DNA from: a virus
DNA: 48,361 nucleotides
IMG/VR virus record: IMGVR_UViG_3300034024_000090
Location: 1-48,361 of that record
Direction: 5' to 3' (one strand)
Under the pieces are notes generated by a model that was given only the letters and a program-made list of their open reading frames with translations, had not been told where the DNA came from and did no database searches. Each line of letters starts with the position of its first letter. The stretch's first letter is position 1. Shown piece by piece: positions 32,520-40,134 of this stretch. A program made the position numbers and the translations under genes.

Positions 32520-33109
32520 GCCATCCCACCCTGTCGCATCGCCACCAGCGTGGGCTCCAGAAGGTACGGCAGGCACGCCGGCGCTCGCGCCACGACGCAG
32601 GACACCATGGCATCGGCGTCGAGATCACGCCCGAGGTGGACCGCGATAAGCCCGGCCATCTCGCGCGGGCGGAGCAAGAGGCAGTCGAACGGTACGACCA
32701 TGCGCCTGCCTCGCCACGCGTCGACGGCATCGAGCGCTGAGCCAGCCGCTTCCGTCTCGCGGCGGAGCTGGCGCTCCATCCGCTTCCGGTTTCCTCGGCC
32801 CTGATCGACGCCGACAACCTTAAGCTGGCTCCGCGCCTGTTCGCTCCAGTCGCGGAACAGCCAGAGGACGCGATAGTCCGGGCCTGCGGGAGGCGGCGCG
32901 CGGTGTGGGTCGAGCAGCTTTACCGCGCGGCCGGCTGCCTGCGCCTGCCACGATGCAGGATCGCTCCGCCGAAGGCTGTTGTGATCCTGGTCCTCGAACG
33001 ACGGCCATAGACCTACGCACGGCACCCCGCCGGCCGCGAGCATCTGCATCATGAGCGACGTGCCGCACCGGCCCAGGCCGGCGACGAGGATGATCTCGGG
33101 GCGGCTCAT
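32516..33109 (-). CDS. Sulfotransferase-like P-loop protein
   Basis: A 197-residue protein beginning MSRPEIILVAGLGRCGTSLM. The GLGRCGTS motif at 11-18 is the 5'-phosphosulfate-binding P-loop typical of sulfotransferase-fold proteins. A second region DYRVLWLFRDWSEQARSQ resembles the 3'-phosphate-binding motif, where an Arg and Ser contact PAPS. It is shorter than many cellular sulfotransferases. It is coupled by ATGA to the PAPS-reductase-like gene, suggesting shared sulfur chemistry. The acceptor is unknown. Confidence 0.65.
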   Translation of the reverse strand: MSRPEIILVAGLGRCGTSLMMQMLAAGGVPCVGLWPSFEDQDHNSLRRSDPASWQAQAAGRAVKLLDPHRAPPPAGPDYRVLWLFRDWSEQARSQLKVVGVDQGRGNRKRMERQLRRETEAAGSALDAVDAWRGRRMVVPFDCLLLRPREMAGLIAVHLGRDLDADAMVSCVVARAPACLPYLLEPTLVAMRQGGMA

Positions 33110-33576
33110 GCCGCTACCGCCTCGGCGCCGCCTAGCAGGGCGAGCAGGTCAAGTTGCGGCCCGGCGGTGAAGGGAACAGCTTCGGCGATCGGGGCGAAGA
33201 CAATGGGGGCGGCCCTGCGCGGCTCCGGGCTAAGCTCTGGCGTTGTCGGCACGGGGCGGCCGAGCAACGCGGCGATCTCGACGCGCAGCTGATGGCGGAT
33301 GCGCTCCAGCGGCGGCCAGTCGTTGATGATGACCCCGGTCCTCGGGTCAGCATACGGTTCAAGCCGGTCGAGGCGGCGTTGCAGCTCTGCCGCCGCCGCC
33401 TCGTTCGGCGCAGGTTCCGGCTCGGCCGCCAGTTCGGCGGTGAGCCGCTCGACCCAGCCCTCGACGCCGGCGGCGCGGGTCTGCGCGCCTGCGCCTGGGT
33501 CCGCGCGCAGCTCGGCCGCTCGCGCGGCCCACTGCGCGGTCACCCTGGTGATCCAGGTACGGCGTTCGGGGGTCAC
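33106..33576 (-). CDS. Hypothetical helical protein
   Basis: I use the GTG at 33576, which overlaps the stop of the upstream Cys-rich gene (GTGA); 156 residues. TPERRTWITRVTAQWAARAAEL and AAAAELQRRLDRLEPYADPRTG are amphipathic helices; the C-terminus (VPFTAGPQLDLLALLGGAEA) is hydrophobic and Gly-rich. No known family. Its neighbours suggest a role within the early modification cluster. Confidence 0.45.
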   Translation of the reverse strand: MTPERRTWITRVTAQWAARAAELRADPGAGAQTRAAGVEGWVERLTAELAAEPEPAPNEAAAAELQRRLDRLEPYADPRTGVIINDWPPLERIRHQLRVEIAALLGRPVPTTPELSPEPRRAAPIVFAPIAEAVPFTAGPQLDLLALLGGAEAVAA

Positions 33577-33767
33577 CGGCGGCCTCCGTCGGTCCTGAAC
33601 AAGCGCAGCTGCGTGCCCTCGCCCGGGTGCAGCCGATCGAGGTCGCGGCACTCGGAACAGGTGCACGCTTGGCCGGCTTCGCACCCAAGCCGCGAGGGCT
33701 CTGAAGCCGACTGCCGACTTGAACGTGAGCACCGGTCCGAGGCGCTGGGCAGAGCAGGCCGGGTCAC
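33573..33767 (-). CDS. Small Cys-rich protein
   Basis: A 64-residue protein with a GTG start overlapping the methyltransferase stop (GTGA). Cysteines 29, 35, 37 and 40 (GCEAGQACTCSECRD) could bind one zinc ion. A basic, Ser-rich N-terminus precedes it and LRLFRTDGG follows. Similar tiny Cys-rich genes are common in phage early operons. Function unknown. Confidence 0.5.
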   Translation of the reverse strand: MTRPALPSASDRCSRSSRQSASEPSRLGCEAGQACTCSECRDLDRLHPGEGTQLRLFRTDGGRR

Positions 33768-35941
33768 GCCGCCACCCTAAGCTGGCGGGAGCAGGGCTGG
33801 TTCGCCGCCACCAGCGCCCGGGCTACCGGCGGGCAGACGCTGTTGCCAATCGCGCTGATCTGCTCGGCGATCGTAAGCGGGCGCTCCACCCACTTCCCGC
33901 GCAGGAACTTCCGCACGACCGGGTTCAGGATGTAGCTGTCCGGGAAGCCCTGGGCGCGGGCGAGCTCGCGCGGCTTGAGCATCCGCAGGCCGATGTCGAC
34001 GATGACGTAGGTCTTGGCGTCAATCGTGACCGTGACGACCGCAAAGCGGGCCCGGGTCGTGACCGTGTCGAGCGGCCGCTCCGCGCGCTGGATCTGCGCG
34101 GCCTCGCTCTCGCCGTCCGAGCCGTAGTACTTCACCAGGAACGCGGCGACGGTGACGGCGCGCGCCATCATCTCGGGCGGGAGCGCGCCCTCCTCGACCA
34201 TCGTGGTCTCGACGACGCGCTGGGTCGACCCCTTGCCGACGATGGTGCTGAGCGGCTTGCGCGCGTCGTGGCCGACCATCCCGGTGTTGGCTTGCTCGAC
34301 GTGCGCGGCGACGACCGCATGATGGTTCGCGCCCGCGAGCGCCGTCTTCAGCGGCATGCGCGGATCGGCGCGGCCGCCGTTCGTGTTGCTGGTGTAGAAG
34401 CTGGACAGGAACGCGGTGACCGCGGCCGACTTCCCGCCGCCGCCCGCCGTCGTGGCCGCCAGCGGCTCGGCCACGTCGTTGCCGGTCGAGTTGCCGAACT
34501 GCCGATCGATGAAGGCCGCCTCGGCGAGCGTCGCCTGGGCGACCGCGGCTTGTGAGCCCTTCGCCGTGACGGTTCCGAACGGCCGAGCAGGGTTTAGCGC
34601 CCGCGGCTCCTGCCCCTCGCGCTCGCCGTTGCCCATCTTCACCAGCGTCGCGCCGACCAGGTTCTGATGCGCGCCGCCGGCGGTGACGGTGTGCGTGGGC
34701 TCGTCCGCGGCCGTGAACGGTTTGGCCGAGTTCCGGTTGGTCATGACGTGCGGTGCGAGCACCGCCTCGACGAGCCCGAAGGTCGGGTCGCAAGCCGTGG
34801 TGCGCAGCGGCTCGTCGACGGGGTTGCTGGCCCGCACCTGACCGCCTGGTTTCTCGCCGTAGAAGGGCGTGATGACGGCCCCGACCACGCCGAGCGGACT
34901 GGCTCCAGCTGGCCGCGCGGGTTCGCCGTTGGCGGTCACGGTCGGCATAGGCGCGTCGGCCGGCGAGCCGACCGAGCCCGTCCGAAACTTGGTGACGTGA
35001 GGAGCGACGGTGACGTCCACCGCGGCGAACTCGCCACCGTTCGCGGTCGTGATAGTCCGTAGCGGTTCCGAGGTGGCGTGCGCGCGCGGACTCGCCTGGG
35101 TATGGGTGACCGGCACGATGAAGGGCTCGGCCGCGTTCACGACATAGCGCATCACGCCGTGCGCGATCCGCCGCTTCGTCGCCTCGGCCAGCTCGCGGGC
35201 GCGCTTGAAGATCGACGGGCACGGGATGGTCCAGTCGATGCACTCGGCCGCGGTGCGATAGGGCTGGAGCCTGCCGCTGCGCACGCCGGGCGAGCCGGCC
35301 GCGCCGTGGGTCGCCTTGGGCCAGACGATACGCTGGCCGTCGCGACGCATCACCATGTACAGGCGCTTCCGGCTGGTGGGCGCGCCATAGTCGCAAGCCT
35401 TCAGGATGCGCCAGGCGACCCGATAGCCGAGCGCCCGGATCGCGCGGACGAACCGCTTGAACTCGCGCCCCTCCTGCCCCTTGATCGGGTTGCCCACCTC
35501 GTCGAGCGGGGCGGCGTATTCGAACTCCTCGACGTTCTCGAGATAGCCGCAGGTCGGCTGCACGTCCTTCAGCCAGACCACGACCTCCCAGCAGAGCGCG
35601 CGAATGCTGCGGTCCTTTACCGGACCGCCCTTGGCTTTGCTGAACTCCTTGCAGTCGGGGCTGAACCACGCCCCGGCCACCGGCCGCATCCGCGTCGCCG
35701 CGAGCGGCCAGACCGCCTTGATGTCCTGGCAGTAGTGGGTCGTGTCGGGATGGTTGGCCTTGTGGATCGCGATCGCGGTCGGGCTGTGGTTGATCGCGAT
35801 GTCGACGCTTCGGCCGATCGCCTGCTCGATTCCGGTGCTGGCGCCGCCGCCGCCGGCGAAGCCGTCGATGAACAGCCCGTCGACCTCGATCGGCGTGAAC
35901 GCGAGCGTGGCGCTCGCGACGAAGCCGGTGACCGCGCTCAC
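33764..35941 (-). CDS. C5-cytosine DNA methyltransferase with repeat array
   Basis: A 725-residue cytosine-5 methyltransferase. Motif I is DGFAGGGGAS (26-35), motif IV is SPDCKEFS (94-101) with catalytic Cys97 in the phage PDC form, and ENV is at 135-137. The C-terminal motifs RELARAQGFPDSY and GNSVCPPVARAL are motifs IX and X. Between about residues 290 and 640, where the target recognition domain belongs, lie about nine repeats of 35-55 residues, each with EPLxTxTAxG-type cores. It probably protects phage DNA from host restriction; the target site cannot be read from sequence. Confidence 0.85.
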   Translation of the reverse strand: MSAVTGFVASATLAFTPIEVDGLFIDGFAGGGGASTGIEQAIGRSVDIAINHSPTAIAIHKANHPDTTHYCQDIKAVWPLAATRMRPVAGAWFSPDCKEFSKAKGGPVKDRSIRALCWEVVVWLKDVQPTCGYLENVEEFEYAAPLDEVGNPIKGQEGREFKRFVRAIRALGYRVAWRILKACDYGAPTSRKRLYMVMRRDGQRIVWPKATHGAAGSPGVRSGRLQPYRTAAECIDWTIPCPSIFKRARELAEATKRRIAHGVMRYVVNAAEPFIVPVTHTQASPRAHATSEPLRTITTANGGEFAAVDVTVAPHVTKFRTGSVGSPADAPMPTVTANGEPARPAGASPLGVVGAVITPFYGEKPGGQVRASNPVDEPLRTTACDPTFGLVEAVLAPHVMTNRNSAKPFTAADEPTHTVTAGGAHQNLVGATLVKMGNGEREGQEPRALNPARPFGTVTAKGSQAAVAQATLAEAAFIDRQFGNSTGNDVAEPLAATTAGGGGKSAAVTAFLSSFYTSNTNGGRADPRMPLKTALAGANHHAVVAAHVEQANTGMVGHDARKPLSTIVGKGSTQRVVETTMVEEGALPPEMMARAVTVAAFLVKYYGSDGESEAAQIQRAERPLDTVTTRARFAVVTVTIDAKTYVIVDIGLRMLKPRELARAQGFPDSYILNPVVRKFLRGKWVERPLTIAEQISAIGNSVCPPVARALVAANQPCSRQLRVAA

Positions 35942-36216
35942 GCTGCCACCTCGCGGAGTTTGCGGGCATGCTCCACCATCCGCGCCGCTTGCTTCTCCAG
36001 CGCACCCGCCGCGAGCGCCAGGTCGCCGTTCGATACGCCTCGTTCGCCGGTGAGCTTGGCGCGCAGAGTCCGATGCGCTATCCCCAGCGCATCAGCTAAT
36101 GGCGGCTTCCCGCCCAAGAGCGAAGCGGCCGTCTCCAGCCCCATCATCCGCGTGATCTCGATCGAGTATCCGCCCTGTGCCGGGATTGCGGCACAGGTAG
36201 CCGTCGCCGCGCTCAT
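35938..36216 (-). CDS. Small HTH protein
   Basis: A 92-residue protein with a HTH in PPLADALGIAHRTLRAKLTG (38-57) and GVSNGDLALAAGALEKQAAR after it, like the compact repressor fold of phage Cro-type proteins. It overlaps the following methyltransferase gene and the preceding helicase gene by four bases each. It may regulate this operon or assist DNA recognition by the methyltransferases. Function inferred. Confidence 0.55.
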   Translation of the reverse strand: MSAATATCAAIPAQGGYSIEITRMMGLETAASLLGGKPPLADALGIAHRTLRAKLTGERGVSNGDLALAAGALEKQAARMVEHARKLREVAA

Positions 36217-38825
36217 GACGCGTGCTCCATGTCCAAGAGGTCGAAAAGGCTGGCGGTCGCGCGGCCCGCGTCCTGCTCGCGCAGGAGCCGGACACCGTCG
36301 GCGAAGTAGCCGGGGTTCAGTTCGCTCGCGGCGCCCCGGCGGCCATGCTTCACCGCGCGGAGCGGCACGGTCATGAGCCCGCCGAACGGGTCGTAGATCA
36401 GGTCGCCTGGGTTGGACCAGCCGAGGATGGCGCGATCGACCATGTCGAAGGGCAAGGGGCAGAGGTGACCCTCCCTACCCTTCTGCGCCTGCAAGGTGTT
36501 CGCGCCGAGCATGCGCGCGACGTCGGTCCACACGTCTGGGTGCCAGCTCTGCGGGGGCAGCAGCGCGAAGTCCGTGGGTAGGGCGTGACGTGCCTCGACG
36601 GACTCGGTGAGCGCGACATGCGCCTCGTGATCGTACGGCCGCGCGAAGCTGAAGCCTCGGTAGAGCTGGTACATCGCGTCGTGCGGGATCCCGACCAGGT
36701 CCTCTGGTCCGACCACCCGGTCTCCCGACGAGCGCCAGAAGCCTGCCGCGTCGTTCTGCCAACGTGAGCGGGAGTAGCCGGAGCCAGGGACGAGCCGAGC
36801 TTTCGAGGACCGCACCCTCGCGTCGTCCCAGTCGACGACCTCGCCCGTATCGAGCTCGACCATCGGCTTCGCCTTCACGACCGGATCGTCGGCATATCCA
36901 CGGGTCCGGTCGGTCTGCGGCTTTCGGAACAGCAGGAAGTATTCCGGCATGCCGACGCCCATGCGGGAGCCGTCTTTGCACTGCTCGGTCCAGCCCAGAC
37001 GATACGTCTGCGCGTTCTCACGCACCACGTCGGTGACGATCGTGATCATGCCCAGGTAAGCGAAGCCGTGCGCCCGGTAGTGCTCGATGCATTGGGCGTG
37101 GAACGGGTCGACGGTTTGGAAGCCGAGCCCGTCCATGCCGCCGGGCCGGACGCGATCTTTAACGTGGACGGCGAGACGGCGGCCGGGCTGAAGCACCCGA
37201 AGCAGCTCGGGCGTCAGGTAGTCCATCTGCCGGAAGAAGTGCGCGCCGTCGTCCGAGTGGCCGAAGTCGTTGTAGCTCGGGCTGTACTCGTACTGAGTCG
37301 AGAACGGCACCGAGGTTACGACCAGCCCGACGCTGTCCGCCTCCATTCGGCGGGTCTGGAGCACCGTGTCGTTGCGCCACACACGCCAGCCAGGGCCGGT
37401 CTCCTCCTCCCCGGCGTCGCCTGTCTCGACGGTCCGGGCGAGGACGTCGCCGGCGCCGGCCAGCCCTAGGCCGTAACGCCGAATGATCGCGCTCATACGC
37501 TCCGAGACTTCCTCGTGCTGCGCCCACTTTCGCTCGAGCGACCGACGGACCGCGCGCTCGGCCTCCGAATAGATCAGGTCGATCCGGACCGGGTTCGGCT
37601 GGAGGAAGCGCTGGATGCGGTGGATGGCCTGGATGAAGTCGCGGAACTTGAAGCCGATGCCCAGGAAGATCGCCCAGGAGCAGTGGCGTTGGAAGTTGCA
37701 GCCCGCGCCGGCGATGACCGGCTTGGTCGCAAGCTCCCGCACCTCGCCCTGGCTGAACGCGCGCAGCGTGGCCGCGCGCGCGTCGAGGTCTTGGCTGCCC
37801 CACACGCTGACCACGTCCGGCACGGCGCGCTCGATCGCTTCCCGCTCGCGCTCGAGGTCATGCCAGAGCAGGCGATGTGCATCCGGCGCCTCGGACCGCA
37901 GCTCCAGCATTTTCGCGATGCGCGCCGGCAGGCTGTCGCGCTTCTCGCGCGCGGCGTCGACCAGGCCGATCGCCTCGCGACGGAGCAGAAGGTGCTGCCC
38001 GCCTTTCTCCTCACCCGCGTTCGCGTGATCGCTCGGCACCTCGTGCCAGCGGACATCGAGTGGCGGCAGCGCGTAGCCCTCGTCGGAGAAGCCGAGGTCG
38101 GACGGACGCTGGACGAACGCGGCCCAGCTGTTCATCCATAACCAGAACTCCTCGACCTTGTGCGGGTGGATCGTGAGGTTGTCCGCGTCCTCGCTGTTGC
38201 GCTTGAAAAAGCGGGTCTTGGCCTGCCCGACGTCCATGACCTCTAGGAAGGCGCAATAGGCGAGCAGCTCGATGTACTCGTTCGGGCTAGGCGTGGCCGT
38301 TGCGACGAACTTGAACGGCATACCGTCGAACAGCCGCATGAACTCGCGGAAGGTCTTCGAGCCCCCGAACCCGCGCAGGCAGTCCGCTTCGTCGAGCGAC
38401 GCCGCGTTGAAGAGCGACAGGTCGATCTTGCCGTCGCGGACGCTCTCGTAATTCGTGATGTACAGGCCGGGCTCAGCAGCCTCTCCCGCTCCGGTGCCTT
38501 TCACGAACCGGATCGCCACGTCGAGCTTGCCGGCGTCGGCCGCGAACGTGCCTTCGAGGATCACGTTCAGCGGCGCGACCACCAGCTGACGACCGCCCTG
38601 CGCCGCCCCGATCAGCCGAAGAGCCTCGACCTGCATGAGCGTCTTGCCGAGGCCGAAGTTGGCGAAGCAGGCACGCCGGCCGCCGCGCACCATCCACTCG
38701 ACCAGAGCGCGCTGGTGCGGCTTGAGGATCGGGTGGATGTCGCGTGGATCGAGGTCGATCCCGAGCGGCGGGAGCGTGATGATCTTCGCGCGGACGAAGT
38801 CGAGATAGCCGATCGGAGCGTTCAT
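36213..38825 (-). CDS. Helicase-methyltransferase fusion
   Basis: An 870-residue protein starting MNAPIGYLDFVRAK, with its ATGA overlapping the upstream frame. Residues 30-460 are a superfamily 2 helicase: FGLGKT Walker A (57-62), DEAD at 145-148, ATATPSPNEY and an HRIQR motif VI. After about residue 500 comes a DNA methyltransferase: TSVPFSTQYEYS as a variant motif IV and DLIYDPFGGLMTVPLRAV with SELNPGYF as motif I, permuted as in beta-class N6-adenine or N4-cytosine enzymes. It combines translocase and modification activity, as in restriction or anti-restriction proteins. No nuclease motif is seen. Confidence 0.75.
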   Translation of the reverse strand: MNAPIGYLDFVRAKIITLPPLGIDLDPRDIHPILKPHQRALVEWMVRGGRRACFANFGLGKTLMQVEALRLIGAAQGGRQLVVAPLNVILEGTFAADAGKLDVAIRFVKGTGAGEAAEPGLYITNYESVRDGKIDLSLFNAASLDEADCLRGFGGSKTFREFMRLFDGMPFKFVATATPSPNEYIELLAYCAFLEVMDVGQAKTRFFKRNSEDADNLTIHPHKVEEFWLWMNSWAAFVQRPSDLGFSDEGYALPPLDVRWHEVPSDHANAGEEKGGQHLLLRREAIGLVDAAREKRDSLPARIAKMLELRSEAPDAHRLLWHDLEREREAIERAVPDVVSVWGSQDLDARAATLRAFSQGEVRELATKPVIAGAGCNFQRHCSWAIFLGIGFKFRDFIQAIHRIQRFLQPNPVRIDLIYSEAERAVRRSLERKWAQHEEVSERMSAIIRRYGLGLAGAGDVLARTVETGDAGEEETGPGWRVWRNDTVLQTRRMEADSVGLVVTSVPFSTQYEYSPSYNDFGHSDDGAHFFRQMDYLTPELLRVLQPGRRLAVHVKDRVRPGGMDGLGFQTVDPFHAQCIEHYRAHGFAYLGMITIVTDVVRENAQTYRLGWTEQCKDGSRMGVGMPEYFLLFRKPQTDRTRGYADDPVVKAKPMVELDTGEVVDWDDARVRSSKARLVPGSGYSRSRWQNDAAGFWRSSGDRVVGPEDLVGIPHDAMYQLYRGFSFARPYDHEAHVALTESVEARHALPTDFALLPPQSWHPDVWTDVARMLGANTLQAQKGREGHLCPLPFDMVDRAILGWSNPGDLIYDPFGGLMTVPLRAVKHGRRGAASELNPGYFADGVRLLREQDAGRATASLFDLLDMEHAS

Positions 38826-39177
38826 CGCGCCTGTGCTCCCAGCCCGCGGCGGATCGACTTCCACAGCTCCTCGGCGCGGATCACCGTCACGCGCATCTCG
38901 GCGGCGGCGTGAACGAGGCTGGGCGCGCCCTCCGCCATGATCTCGGCGAGCCGATTCATCTGCCGCCGCCGGCCGTCGCCGGCGAGCATGCGGGTGCGCC
39001 GTTCCGCTGGCAGGCGCGGGTCGCCCGCCTCACGCATCCGGCGGACCTGGCCCGCAACGGCCGCGCGGGAGACGCGACGTCCGCGCTGATCGCGTCGAAC
39101 GTCGCGTCTTTGGCGAGCAGCTCGACCAGGCGCGCGACGCGAGCCTCGGGCCAGGGCTTGGGAGAGACCCCGCGCAT
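38822..39177 (-). pseudogene. GcrA-like HTH gene with single-base frameshift
   Basis: From the ATG at 39177 one frame reads MRGVSPKPWPEARVARLVEL, then LAKDATFDAISADVA and loses sense. From about 39075 the -1 frame reads VSRAAVAGQVRRMREAGDPR and continues to a stop coupled (ATGA) to the helicase gene. Adding one G at about 39075 joins them as ISADVGVSRAAVAGQVRRM, a normal GcrA-like/HTH motif, giving 118 residues. No slippery heptamer is near. Thus a one-base deletion has broken the gene, or the read has an error. Confidence 0.65.
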
Positions 39178-39215
39178 CAGAGCGGGGCCCAGCGCGTCAG
39201 GCGCGCGTTATCGCT

Positions 39216-39295
39216 CGCGGAAGCGAGGGCTTCCGCGCCCATCCTATCCAGCATTGACCATGTTCCCTCGACTAGGCCGGCGTTGCAGCGCCGGC
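39216..39295 (-). terminator. Two hairpins in early-operon gap
   Basis: In the 134-base gap after the CII-like gene, CGCGGAAG (39216-39223) pairs with CTTCCGCG (39230-39237), 6-base loop, and GCCGGCG (39276-39282) pairs with CGCCGGC (39289-39295), 6-base loop. Both are perfect. No T-run follows. The position, after the immunity genes and before the long replication/modification operon, is that of lambda tR1/nut. Confidence 0.45.
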
Positions 39296-39311
39296 TCGAC
39301 TTGACCTCAGA

Positions 39312-39785
39312 CTACGCCGCGCCGCGCTCCCACTGCTCAATCCTGTTCAACAGGCCCCCGAGCGCATCGAACGCGGCGCGCACCTCTTGCTTGGCGTCCA
39401 ACAGCTCCTCCCGGGTCAGGCCCGCTCCGGCGGGCGAGGCGGGTGAGGAGGCAAGCACCAACTTGTGGACAGCGCCCGTCATCGCGGGCAGCGCGTCCGT
39501 GTTGCAGACGGCGTCGATCGGGACTGACCGGCGGCCGAAATGGCGGAGAAAGCCCTCGAGCGCGCATCCATCGAGCGACAGGAGGTTGGCCGCGCTCTCC
39601 AGGGACAGCGTGCTCTTCTCATCGCGAGCGTTGCGAATCGTTTTCTCGTCGAGGCCACCTAGCGCCTTTGCGACCCTGGTCGGCCCAAGCTCAGAGCAGG
39701 CCGCCAGGAGTGGCCGCGCGAGCAAGTCGCGGGCGTCCAGTTCCGTCAGCAGAGGAGCGGACGGGAGGACGTTACCCGACGACAT
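39312..39785 (-). CDS. CII-like early regulator
   Basis: I start at the ATG giving MSSGNVLPSAPLLTELD; 157 residues. PTRVAKALGGLDEKTIRNAR (about 35-54) is a predicted HTH, followed by ESAANLLSLDGCALEGFLRH. A helical C-terminus (LLDAKQEVRAAFDALGGLLN) suggests oligomerisation. The gene follows the Cro-like gene, overlapping it by 14 bases, the cII position in lambda. Whether it activates repressor or integrase promoters cannot be told from sequence. Confidence 0.5.
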   Translation of the reverse strand: MSSGNVLPSAPLLTELDARDLLARPLLAACSELGPTRVAKALGGLDEKTIRNARDEKSTLSLESAANLLSLDGCALEGFLRHFGRRSVPIDAVCNTDALPAMTGAVHKLVLASSPASPAGAGLTREELLDAKQEVRAAFDALGGLLNRIEQWERGAA

Positions 39786-40032
39786 GGGCCACTCCGCTGC
39801 CATGGGGAACGGGGACAACATCGCCATCGGCGGGGCACGCGGTCGGCAGGTCGAAGAAGTCGTTTGCGGTGACCTCGCCGCCCGTTTCCCGCACGATCAG
39901 CGGCATAGTCTCGCGGTCGGGGATGCGCTCGCCGACCACGTATCGGCGCACGGCCTCAGCCGTGCGGTTGATCCGCGGTGCGAAGTCGGCGGGCCTGAGC
40001 TCTCGCGCTTCCAACCAATCTCCGAGCTTCAT
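39772..40032 (-). CDS. Cro-like repressor
   Basis: An 86-residue protein starting MKLGDWLEARELRPADFAPR, with a HTH across residues 5-40 (NRTAEAVRRYVVGERIPDRE). It is the first gene leftward of the operator region, divergent from the CI-like gene, as cro is in lambda. It should bind the same operators and favour lytic growth. Size and position support this; the DNA site is inferred. Confidence 0.65.
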   Translation of the reverse strand: MKLGDWLEARELRPADFAPRINRTAEAVRRYVVGERIPDRETMPLIVRETGGEVTANDFFDLPTACPADGDVVPVPHGSGVAHVVG

Positions 40033-40049
40033 GCCGTGACCTCCATGCA

Positions 40050-40064
40050 ACACCAATATGGTGT
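40050..40064. promoter_or_regulatory. Operator O1: ACACCA-ATA-TGGTGT
   Basis: A 15-bp site with perfect 6-base inverted arms. It overlaps the probable -10 element (CATATT, minus strand, about 40055-40060) of the leftward early promoter, so a bound repressor would block it. Confidence 0.7.
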
Positions 40065-40078
40065 AGCTTCCCGGTCGG

Positions 40079-40084
40079 TGTCAA
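40079..40084 (-). promoter_or_regulatory. Leftward early promoter, perfect -35 TTGACA
   Basis: On the minus strand TTGACA occupies 40084-40079. A -10-like CATATT follows after 18 bases, inside operator O1. Transcription would begin just upstream of the Cro-like gene and continue through the whole early operon, so this is the functional equivalent of lambda pR. Confidence 0.6.
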
Positions 40085-40098
40085 CACCATTCTGGAGT
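40084..40098. promoter_or_regulatory. Operator O2: ACACCA-TTC-TGGAGT
   Basis: A 15-bp copy of the operator with one arm mismatch, touching the -35 of the leftward promoter. A third, weaker half-site (TGGTGC at about 40119-40124) lies nearer the repressor gene and may autoregulate it. Confidence 0.6.
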
Positions 40099-40134
40099 AT
40101 AGGCGCGCAGAACCGGATTGGTGCAAAAAGCGGC

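Noticed and set aside
34020-36005. 661-codon - strand frame overlapping the C5 methyltransferase
   Set aside because: Alternative frame of the methyltransferase gene with Arg/Gly/Ala-rich sequence; the 725-residue frame has all methyltransferase motifs.
39050-39100. Programmed frameshift instead of mutation in the GcrA-like gene
   Set aside because: No slippery heptamer lies near the frame switch, and adding a single G restores a canonical HTH, so an indel is the simpler view.
39283-40134. Upstream extension of the repressor reading frame
   Set aside because: The frame is open upstream of 40135, but it covers the operators and the antisense of Cro-like and CII-like genes; the HTH begins right after the ATG at 40135.
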